The notes under the pieces: generated by a model | The model's input: the letters and a program-made list of their open reading frames with translations, nothing else | Database searches by the model: none | What the model was told of the DNA's origin: nothing | Position numbers and translations under genes: made by a program | Shown: positions 11,101 through 19,413 of the stretch, piece after piece | Position numbering within the stretch: the first letter of the stretch is position 1 | Layout of the letters: each line of letters opens with the position of its first letter | Assembly (NCBI GenBank): GCA_963556495.2 | Contig: OY747712.1 | Location: 30,958,235-31,022,234, forward strand | Source: Valencia hispanica | Taxonomy: Eukaryota; Chordata; Actinopteri; Cyprinodontiformes; Valenciidae | Direction: 5' to 3' | Length of the DNA stretch: 64,000 nt

Positions 11101-14100
11101 GTCGTTAAGACCATAACAGCTTACAGAAAGTAGGCATTTCAGGTCACAGTTCTAAAAACACAGGACACTAAAGAGACCTGTCTACCGACTGTGAAAAACA
11201 CGCAAAGAAAGATGCCCAGGGTCCCTGCTCATCTGCGTGAACGTGCATTAGGCATGTTGCAGGGAGGCATGAAAACTGCTGATGTGGCTAGGGCAATAAA
11301 TTGCCATGTCCGCACTGTGAGACGCCTAAGACAGCGCTACAGGGAGACAGGAAGGACAGCTGATCATCCTCGCAGTGGAAGACCACGTGTAACAACACCT
11401 GCACAGGATCGGTACATCCGGATATCACACCTGCGTGACAGGTACAGGATGGCCACAACAACTGCCCGAGTCACACCAGGAACACACAATCCCTCCATCA
11501 GTGCTCAGACTGTCAGCAATAGGCTGAGAGAGGCTGGACTGAGGGCTTGCAGGCATGTTGTAAGGCAGGTCCTTACCAGACATCACCAGCAACAACGCCG
11601 CCTATGGGCACAAACCCACCTTCGCTGGACCAGACAAGAGTAGCAAAAAGTGCTCTTCACTGATGAGTCACGGTTTTGTCTCACCAGGGGTGATGGACAG
11701 ATGGATTCGTGTTTATCGTCGAAGGAATGAGCGTTACACCGAGGCCTGTACCCTGGAGTGGGATGGATTTGGAGGTGGGGGGTCCGTCATGGTCTGGGGC
11801 GGTATATCACATCACCATCAGACTGAGCTTGTTGTCATTGCAGGCAATCTCAATGCCTTGCGGTACAGGGAAGACATCCTCCTCCCTCATGTGGTACCCT
11901 TTATGCATGCTCATCCGGACATGATCCTCCAGCAGGACAATGCCACCAGCCATACTGCTTGTTCTGTGCGTGAGTTTCTGCTTGACAGCAATGTCAGTGT
12001 TCTGCCATGGCCAGCGAAGAGCCCGGATCTCAATCCCATTGAGCACGTCTGGGACCTGTTGGATCGCAGGGTGAGGGCTAGGGCCATTCCCCCCAGAAAT
12101 GTCCAGGAACTTGCAAGTGCCTTGGTGGAAGAGTGGGGTAACATCTCACAGCAAGAACTGACAAATCTGGTCCAGTCCATGAGGAGGAGATGCACTGCAG
12201 TACTTCAAGCAGCTGGTGGCCACACCAGATACTGACTGGTACTTTTGATTTTGAGCCTCCCTTCATTTAAGGACACGTTATTCTATTTCTGTTAGTCACA
12301 TGTCTGTGAAACATTTTTAGTTTATGTCTTATGGTGTTGACTCTTTTAGTGTTCATACAAATATTTACACACATTAAGTTTACTGAAAGTAAAAACAGTT
12401 GAAAGTCAGAGGACGTTTCTTTTTTTGCTGAGTTTATTAGCAGCTGGGATCTAAAATAAAAAATAAAAACTTTTGGTAACATAGAAGATCAGAGCCTTTA
12501 TGAAAATTGGATTTGTTAATACCTCACATTCTCTCAGACTGTGCAACTGACCAGCTTATCACAATGACCTTTTTCCATGTCACTCCATCCTCTGACCAGA
12601 CTGAGCCTATTTAGATTCCCAGGCCTTTCTCTAAATAGCAGTAAGAGTCTTTAATGTTCCACACAACCCAGCTGCAGTCTAAACCTGGAAGAGTTCATGC
12701 ACAAAGCAGCTGTCTGCATGGAAATACACCAAGAGAGATGCTTCAGGCTCTCAGTGATCGGGAAGAGTCTACCCAAAATACTTCCTTCTTCATTTGGCTT
12801 AGATCTGACGCCAAGAGTCCAAGAGTGCCTTTACGTGAATTCACATTCTTCCGTGTTGGGTCTAATTAGAATGGACCTGATGGCGGTTCTAGTGACCAGA
12901 GACTGACTTGATATAAATATTCTCTCAGTCGTGCAAGAATAAATCGTGCCCCAATTTGAGCTCCTCTGACACAAAGCAGACAATGGTTTTGGTGCTGCAG
13001 AGTCATGACAGCTGAAAATGTGGAGCAGGTTGCACTATCATGTGAAGTACTGGGCAGTGTTTCTGCCACGTTGCCTATTCCTGCGTGTTTGCTGACTGTG
13101 TGGTCAGGTGGAGCATGTTTACCCCGCTCCTGGAGGTCTGCGACCCAGATGGAGCCTCCAGAATCCAAATCCAGGGCCCCTGCTGCCCATTTCGCTGCTT
13201 TACCAACCAACAATTTCAGGTAATCCTACTTACTTACAACGCCTTGCAAAAGTATTCATACCTGTTGAACTTCTTTACATTTTGTCGAGTTACCTAAAAA
13301 TCTGGCAGCGTCCAGCACGCTTCCTCTAGAATTGCCCTCTATTTAGCTCCATTCATCTTCTCATCAGCTCTAACCAACTTCTCTATCTCTATTGAAGAAG
13401 AGCATCCCCCAGCATAATGCTGCCACCACCGTTTTTCACCGTGGGGAGGGTGTGTTCAAGGTGATGTGCAGTATTAGTATTCCACCACACATAGCATTTG
13501 GTCTCACACCAGAGCACCTTATTCCCCCACATGGTTTGTGGCAAAGTGCAAGTACAACCTTTTAGGGAAAAAAATGCAAAAGTACTGACCCACTTTTTAG
13601 ATTTTTTATTTGGAAAATATCCTTCCACTTCACAATTATGTACAACTATGTAGTGTATTTCATAAAATCCTAGTAAAATACATTGAACTTTGTGGTTGTA
13701 AAGCAGAGGTTCCAGGAGTGTGAGTACTTTTGCAAGTCCCTTCAAATCTCCACAGCACTAGCACAGCTCTCTTTCAATAATGATTTTAAAATGAACAGAT
13801 TGTTTCCAACATTGGAGAGCAAATGGGTACAATATGGAAGAAATGTCCCGGCTTCAGCGACGAACGTAACATGGATCATGAATATTTTGGGTTGGAAGGT
13901 GAGTTCTGCTTTAAGAAATCATGGGAACTGCAACTTCAGCAGAGAAATGAACAGAAATTTTTTGAATTAGGCTGAGTCTTGTCTGTCTAAACTGATGATA
14001 AAACTGAGTGGAGGTAATATGACCAACCTTATTCCTGCAGCGCAGCCATTTCTTGCTGCCTACAACTGATGCTTTTAGTCAGTTTATGCTGAGAAAAAGA

Positions 14101-17100
14101 GGTTGGTTTTATTAGAAAATCACACATACCTCCCTCATGTGTTACAGTTATGACACCTGTGATAGAGAGGGGTCCTTTTTGCTCTGTTCCAGTGTAGGAT
14201 GCTTCATTTTGCTGGCACAATGCACAGTGCTTTGCAGAAGTATTTATATCAGTTAAACATGTTTGGTTTGCTAATGGGTTTTATAGGAATTTCAACATAG
14301 ACCAATACAAGGTAGCGCATAATATTACAACTAATAATACTTTTACACATAAAAATAATACAAAAAATGCTGTGCATTTTTATTCTGCCTCTCAATCAAT
14401 ACTCTATAAAACCACTCATTTGCTGTAGTTACAGATGCAAGCCTTTTGGGGTATGTCTCTGAAAGCTTTGCACATATAGAGACTGCTTCTTTGAGAGATA
14501 GTTCATGCTCATGTCACAGTGGATGGAGAGTGTTTAAGAACTTCAAGTCCAGCCACTAATTCTCAGTTGGATTTAGCTCTGGACTTTGACTAGACCATTC
14601 TAACACATCAATATGATTTGATGAAACAATTTCATTGTACCTCTGGTGGTATCTTTAGTACACTATACTGCTGGAATATGAACCTGGAACATGATCTCAG
14701 TTGTTTTATAGCCTTTAACTAGTTTTCTTCCAGTATTGTCCTTTTCTTTTTTTAAGATCCACACATCTTCCATCAACGGACCACTTTCCCTTTTCTTCTT
14801 CTGAAAGAATTTTCCCAGGATAATGGTACTATTACCATATTTCACAGTGGGGATGGTGTGTTTAGAGTGATCTGTCTGCAGTTTTAGTTACGCCACACAA
14901 AGCATTTTGCATTTAGGCAAAAACAAAAGGACCAAATTTGGTCTCAATTGACCAGGGTATCTTTTTCCACATGTTTGCTGCGTCTCCTGCACTAGTTTTA
15001 TTTAGGTGCATCATCATAAAAGGTTTAAAGTTATGCACTACTCCGTGTTGGTCTATCACATTTGTTGGTCTTATATCTGCTAAATAAAGTTTGTGGTGAT
15101 TACATGACTAAATGGAAAATGAATAAGGAACTTGAAGGCTTCAAAGCACTACTGACAATTCCAGCGTAGCGTCATAGTCACGTCACAAATCAAAATGGCG
15201 GATAGTGTCGGTGAAAACAAACAATCAGCAGGAGCGATGGGGGATTTTTCAATAGATTTTAGAGGCTTAAATAACTAATGTCTTTCGATTACTAAGAAAC
15301 TTGCCTTCAGATGCAAAAGTAAGATACCAACAAAAGTTGGTGCTGATTGGTGTTGAAGAATGCCCTTACAAACTACCAATAGGCAGGTTTCTGCGCACAG
15401 AACGGCAAAAGTTGCAAGGGAAATGGGTTTGTTTTGCATCAGAGCCAGGGATTTAAAAAGGCTAAACAACCTGATAAAGAAGGCTGGTTCTGTTCTTGGG
15501 ACAACTGTGGAAAATCTGGAGATGATAATGCAAAGAAGGATTCTTCATAAAATCAAAAAAATTATGGACAACCCTGAGCATTCTCTTCATGAGACAGTCA
15601 TACAACAACAGAGCGTCTTCAGTCGGAGGCTTCTTCAGTTTCGCTGCAATACAGACCGCTACAGGAAATCCTTCCTGCCCACAGCCATCATGATCTACAA
15701 CAACTCCTTAAAGAATTAATTATATGAGCTATACCAACACTTAATTTCCCTCTGGGATCAATAAAGTATTTTTGAATTTTGAATTTGAATTGTTTCTTGC
15801 ATTTTTAAATACACAATAATAGCAGTAAAAGTAGCCAATACAGTTTACTGTTGCAAAGTCCTGACTGGTTCAATTTTACCAACCCGCACCTGTTTAGATG
15901 ATTTTTTAACACCACCCTTTACCCGCAGTTATCTCCAGATCAAATCCCGATCCAACCCGCCGGATGATTTAAAACCGCCATCGGTCTGTGTCCATCGCAC
16001 CTACATGCTCCAATGCCTCCATAACTCTCCATGGTGCTGTCAGCTGAGCTCTCAGATAGCGATACTTTGAGTACAGTGTCCAGGTCTGAGATGATAATCA
16101 GTCAGATGCTCTCATAGTAGTGTAATCCTTTTTTGATTGATTTAGTCAACTGAATTCTGTGCGTAAAGTAGAAAATGTCTGCACGTCTGCACCAAGTTTT
16201 CAGGGATGTGAATTGTAAACTGTCAAAATGATGGACGCACTTCAGATCTTTTTGTTACTGTTCTCTGGAATGTTGCACAGCTGATATTTATTTTAAGCAG
16301 AACTGTAGTGAAGTTTCTGCGCACAGAACGCAAAAGTTGCAAGGGAAATGCGTTTGTTTTGTTTGTTGTGCATGCTTCTTCTGGGGCGAAAATATTAAAC
16401 TTACGCCCTTGGTGCTGGCCCATGGCTTTTGGTCACATCGTCAATTAATGCCATTTATATTGACATTGGTTGAAGCTAAACGTATTAAGTATTCCGAAAT
16501 CCAAAATAATGCTGATTTTATCAAGAGACAAAACGATTCTTACCACTTAAGTGTTCACTACATAGGACTGCAGACCTGCTTGGCCTCCATTCCGAACCGT
16601 CCGGTTTCACTCTCTTGACCGCGTTGACCCACTTTTTCCATCATACAGGGTCCGTGGGGAAAGTAAAGAAAGATCATTTCCGCTCCAGCAAATTATGGTT
16701 GGAGCAACCAACCACACAACTTTTAGGGATGATTTGCGGAAGTTATTCGTATGCAAATTGCTATCAAAAATGCCGGTTGTTTTCACGGACAAGGCGCGTT
16801 GTATTCTGGGTAATGTTGGAAATGCCTGGATTTTCGGAATTGTCAATAGCTCCAAAGGCATGGGTGTAAACTATGGCAAGCTAATAATTTATATTCTGAT
16901 TGGATAAATCTCTTTCTTTAGGGTCTTTTCCGGCTTTTTTCACCTGCATGGGAAATTTGTTTCTTTGGGAGAGACACTGCCTCTTGTACAGAATCAAAAT
17001 AAATTTTCTCATTTTGGTGGGTTTGTTCTTTTTCTGCAGTGCCGCAGAGTTTGGAGCCACACACTAAACTCCTGCTTCTGGCAGCAACTTTCTTACTGGT

Positions 17101-18089
17101 GAGTATGGAACTTCTTATTGTACCTGGCTGAAGTGGACTCAACTTGTTTGCATAGTTTAAGAGATTGTCAATCATCTTCCGTCATGTTATAGCCTAAAGT
17201 CTGCCGCACATGAGAGCTATCTGCTGAGCAAACGGCCTCGAATGACTTTTTGCTCAGCAGATAGCTCTCGTGTGCGGCTGGCTTAAGTATGGAATATCTG
17301 TGGTCCAGCCAGTGCTTTATTAACCACCAAAGATAATGCAGTGTCTACCAATCCTATATTCCTTTGACCGTGCTCCAACTTGCATCATGAAACTTAAGCA
17401 GGTAGATTTTATGGATTCTAGGCATGGCTTGGTTACCATGATATTTAGCAAAGTTTTGAAAAGTTATATTTTAAAAGCAGATTTTTTTCATCCTAAAATT
17501 CCACGATTTAAAAGTCCCTTAAATGAGATGCCAGACAAAGTGCCAATTTTCTCCAGTTGCATGGAACATAGAGTAAGGTGGTGCAGTCTATCGTCCACCT
17601 CTTGCAGCATAATGTCGGTCAGCTGGATGAAGGAAGGCTCCTTCACTTCCTTACACGAAGAGGTTTGACTGTTTGGAAATATTTCTGGTTGTGAAAAACA
17701 CAACCATGGTGTGGAAACTAAAGCAACGGCACATACCACTCATCAAGAAATACTGTTGCAGAACTAAAGTTGGGCAGCACTGTTGACAAACAGCAAAAAG
17801 CCCAATATTCTGCTAAATGAAGCCATTGAAGCTGCTCAATTTACCAGTTTTTTTCTAGATTTTTGCTCAAGTCTGTTATCAGCAGGAGTAATAATTTTTC
17901 TATTGTGAATAAAAGCATATTACTTTTTTTTATTTTTATGTGTGCATATATTTGGACTCAATGCCATCATATCATATACTAATGCCAGTCCAAGTCTAAT
18001 GTTAATTAACAGCTTTTACTTAAGACAGGTAATCATTATCTGAGCTGTTACTGTCTTTTCAGAATCACATGTTCTTTGAGATGAGCTGA
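5127..18089 (+). CDS. Phospholipid scramblase family protein (divergent)
   Basis: Coding exons: 5127-5472, 9804-9881, 9990-10182, 13108-13219, 13799-13898, 17040-17098 and 18063-18089. All are GT-AG, phases close, and they give 304 aa. Family landmarks in order: GLQFLSMLETV (near 92), FVAVEE (137-142), the RPLR plus CC-FG-CC cysteine cluster (residues 174-186, a palmitoylation-type motif), SPKKHLIG (194-201), CCPFRCF (231-237), a G-x-I-W-K region (253-257), and a C-terminal hydrophobic helix ending NHMFFEMS. Scramblases move phospholipids between membrane leaflets in response to Ca2+. The 115-residue N-terminus lacks the usual Pro-rich PPxY region. In the family's Ca2+-binding segment, D269 is kept but later acidic positions are E271 and S280. 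The start is the first ATG after the acceptor at 5117. The introns are full of transposons. I cannot assign it to a numbered PLSCR paralogue. Confidence 0.9.
5640..6617 (-). mobile_element. Tc1-type DNA transposon remnant
   Basis: Degenerate DNA in scramblase intron 1. The part from about 6300 to 6617 resembles the minus-strand transposase tail of a widespread fish Tc1-like family: a TGTGTGGCC-like stretch, then CCTATCATGGGACC, and a terminal stretch GTGACCCAATAGTTTTGGTAATATAG. No long ORF survives. Recognition is from memory of the family; the left boundary is approximate. Confidence 0.5.
6618..6716. repeat. hAT-like repeat, left part, split by Harbinger
   Basis: The string around 6640-6700 (CTGCAACTTTTGAGCACATCCCTGCTC and on) resembles a common fish interspersed repeat. 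A second partial copy lies in capn10 intron 1 near 36929-36963. The continuation of the repeat (AGGAGGTAATTCAGTCATTTGAA) appears at 9541-9563 on the other side of the Harbinger element, so the Harbinger inserted into an existing copy. Confidence 0.5.
6915..6922 (+). promoter_or_regulatory. TATA box inside the Harbinger left end
   Basis: GGCTATAAAAGG is a consensus TATA box 36 bp upstream of the ATG (6951) of the Myb-like gene and just inside the left inverted repeat region. It is probably the element's own promoter for that gene. Confidence 0.55.
6951..7754 (+). pseudogene. Harbinger Myb/SANT-like protein, broken
   Basis: Partner protein of the Harbinger transposase; in active elements it binds the ends and helps bring the transposase to the nucleus. 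Exon 1 starts at ATG 6951 with KKRNFTEMEIEVLV and EWQHVASAVQ, a SANT/Myb-like trihelix. An in-frame TAA follows EI at about 7180, where a Lys codon is expected. The A-run at 7211-7219 appears one base short, so the frame shifts. A donor-like GTAAAG follows near 7390, and a second exon opens after TTTTCAG near 7481. It encodes an acidic then Ala/Ser-rich tail and a C-terminal coiled-coil-like helix, stopping at TGA 7752-7754. The gene is therefore disabled by at least two lesions. Confidence 0.85.
7767..8961 (-). CDS. HARBI1-like Harbinger transposase, intact ORF
   Basis: Three coding exons on the minus strand: 8961-8687, 8596-8202 and 8134-7767. All introns are short GT-AG (90 and 67 bp), phases close, and they give 345 aa. 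It starts MDALALLADFANGRIRRERV, chosen because upstream sequence in frame does not resemble the family. DDE-type catalytic core: Asp in AAIDCTHIAI, second Asp in GSTHDSFIL, and Glu in RSVVERAIGLLKCRWR. The C-terminal tail is Pro-rich. It is a DNA transposase acting on the element's own inverted repeats in the nucleus, where it needs the Myb-like partner. I see no stop or frameshift, unlike the neighbouring partner gene, so the copy may be young or selected. Activity cannot be judged from sequence. Confidence 0.9.
9541..9570. repeat. hAT-like repeat, right part
   Basis: The AGGAGGTAATTCAGTCATTTGAA stretch looks like the continuation of the repeat interrupted at 6716. The right end is not sharply defined. 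Confidence 0.4.
11024..12434 (+). mobile_element. Tc1/mariner element with matching ends
   Basis: Terminal inverted repeats AACTCAGCAAAAAAA (left) and TTTTTTTGCTGAGTT (right) are flanked by TA at 11022-11023 and 12435-12436, the Tc1/mariner target duplication. The element is 1.4 kb, the usual Tc1 size. It carries one transposase gene, now disabled, and sits in intron 3 of the scramblase gene in the same orientation. Confidence 0.93.
11212..12235 (+). pseudogene. Tc1-like transposase, broken
   Basis: The N-terminal half from ATG 11212 encodes the paired-like helix-turn-helix DNA-binding region (ARAINCHVRTVRRLRQRY) and a GRPR AT-hook-like linker (GRPRVTT). An in-frame TAG at 11641-11643 interrupts it just before the first catalytic Asp (FTDESRF). 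A frameshift near 11697-11706 then moves the rest into another frame, which stays open from about 11700 to the stop at 12233-12235. That frame holds QQDNATSHTA with the second Asp and SPDLNPIEHVWD with the Glu. The two lesions make it inactive, although the element ends could still be mobilised in trans. Confidence 0.92.
13243..13736 (-). mobile_element. Short Tc1-type remnant with inverted ends
   Basis: The fragment is bounded by CTTGCAAAAGTA (13243-13254) and TACTTTTGCAAG (13725-13736). The interior is a decayed minus-strand piece of Tc1-like transposase (GGGSIMLG, HHLEHT). It fills most of scramblase intron 4 (13220-13798). Confidence 0.75.
14222..15115 (-). mobile_element. Tc1-type transposon remnant
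   Basis: The left end, CACAGTGCTTTGCAGAAGTATT, matches Tc1-like termini of fish. Internal strings on the plus strand (GGACTTTGACTAGACCATTC, TTTCACAGTGGGGATGGTGTG) match the antisense of the transposase region. No ORF survives. Lies in scramblase intron 5; the right end is approximate. Confidence 0.7.
15436..15790 (+). mobile_element. LINE ORF2 3-prime fragment with tail
   Basis: The frame at 15440-15719 encodes LNNLIKKAGSVLG, then DNPEHSLHETV, then CNTDRYRKSFLPTAIMIYN. This is a typical C-terminal end of a fish non-LTR retrotransposon ORF2. It stops at 15717-15719 and is followed by an ATCAATAAAGTATTTTTGAA tail. It is 5-prime truncated, as LINE copies usually are. The exact clade is not certain. 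Lies in scramblase intron 5. Confidence 0.75.
15791..17039. other. Scramblase intron 5, unassigned part
   Basis: No gene seen. A 48-bp stretch at 16313-16360 repeats one at 15388-15435 (shared core GTTTCTGCGCACAGAACG), so part of this DNA is repeat-derived. The 16595-16870 stretch has a higher CpG content but no splice-consistent ORF that I can name. Confidence 0.45.
17203..17278. repeat. 30-bp-stem hairpin in scramblase intron 6
   Basis: Arms at 17203-17232 (GCCGCACATGAGAGCTATCT and on) and 17249-17278 pair over 30 positions with a single T/G wobble in RNA. The loop is 16 nt. Weaker pairing may continue outward (CTAAAG against CTTAAG, about 17194-17287). The fold has the size of an animal pre-miRNA but is more perfectly paired than most, so a short foldback transposon is an equal alternative. 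Confidence 0.8.
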
Positions 18090-18640
18090 AAACCAAAAAG
18101 AAAAAAATTAAGCACACCTTGCGTACGAGTCAACTATATGGACAGGGCACCATGTTCACCAAGCTCCTGTCGACGGCAAAGGTGGAAAAAGGCAAGAAGA
18201 AAAATATAAACAGAAGTGCTTTGAGTTCTTCACCTCAAATTTTTTCCAGCTTTCATTAATGAAAGACAACGAGTCAGATTTAGCAGCAGATGAATATTTA
18301 ACTTTTATTGCTAGAATCCATCAGGTGCACATCCCTGCAATGGAAGAGAAATTTTTCTGCACCAACAGATTGGGCAGAATTAGACTTCCTCACAAACTTC
18401 AGACCTTAAGAAGACAACAGAAAAACTGTCCAGGATGAAATCAATAACAAACCCTGATCCTGGCCAAAGTTTCATATAATTTGTTGTTAAACTGTAAAAG
18501 GTGATAAATATTGGTCCAGGATTATCTTGGACCTTTAAGCAAAGTTCTTTCTATGAACCATTTAAAGACATTGAATACCTTCAGCTCTGTACAGCTCTCA
18601 GCTCGAGGACAGGCACTGATTTAGGCAGCTAGTAGTGAAC
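18090..18640. other. 3-prime region of scramblase gene
   Basis: Follows the TGA at 18087-18089. No further conserved scramblase sequence is seen. Probably 3-prime UTR up to the AATAAA at 18918; several stops in all frames. Confidence 0.5.
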
Positions 18641-18646
18641 TTTATT
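18641..18646 (-). terminator. Candidate poly(A) signal for eif4e2
   Basis: TTTATT on the plus strand reads AATAAA on the minus strand, 768 nt beyond the eif4e2 stop codon, and is the first such signal I found in that direction. Confidence 0.5.
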
Positions 18647-18917
18647 TTAAAAAGCCCTCATACAACTTTCTGCTCATCACAGGACAGCCCGTCTCTGTTT
18701 AGACTAAAGGTCCATGTCAGGTAGTTGAATCACGTAGATTCATAGTGTATACACAAACATTGTACACAAAAATGATGTGATTGTGTTCAGAGTGACAGGA
18801 ATAGTATTTAAAATACATTACTTTAAGAAAACATTGTCCACCTGTTGCCCTGTTCGGGTTTCACTAAAAATCCTTAGCACAGACTTGTGTCAACAGCTTG
18901 GGTGAAATCTGTTAAAC

Positions 18918-18923
18918 AATAAA
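18918..18923 (+). terminator. Candidate poly(A) signal for scramblase gene
   Basis: First AATAAA I find downstream of the scramblase stop (829 nt away). If used, the transcript would overlap the eif4e2 3-prime end. Confidence 0.45.
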
Positions 18924-19413
18924 TGACATTCATTTCTATATGAAAAGATTATGTTGTATTTTGTCCAGCACACTTTGTCAGCAAACAGACAGATAAGCAG
19001 ACACCAGTCACACAGCCTCCCTCTGCTGGCAAGTTAACATGTTAAAACTTGCTAACATGAATAACGAAGGCTTCATTTTTCCTCTGGTTGACCAATTATT
19101 TCTCTCCGCTTTACCGATCGCCGACACGTCTTTCCTTTCAAACATCAAATTGGACAAAAATCGGGAATGGTCTTCAGGCCCTCTGTTCTTGTGGATATTT
19201 CCTCTGTCCTCAGGTTGCACAGTGCCAATCCACGCAGAGGTATCCAGCCCTGGACTCGTCCACCCCTCAACACGCCACATTTACACACAAACCTGCACAG
19301 CCCAGACAGACACAGTAGGAGGGTGTTAAAAAGCACTGGGAAAACATTTTTGATTCTCATTAACTATAACAGTCACAGCTCTTACTCTTCGCAGAGCATT
19401 TCAGTGTGAGGGG

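Noticed and set aside
17488..17739. Minus-strand ORF with LTDIMLQEVDDRLHHLTLC
   Set aside because: It looks protein-like but is not splice-bounded and I cannot link it to a family; it may be a transposon relic in scramblase intron 6.
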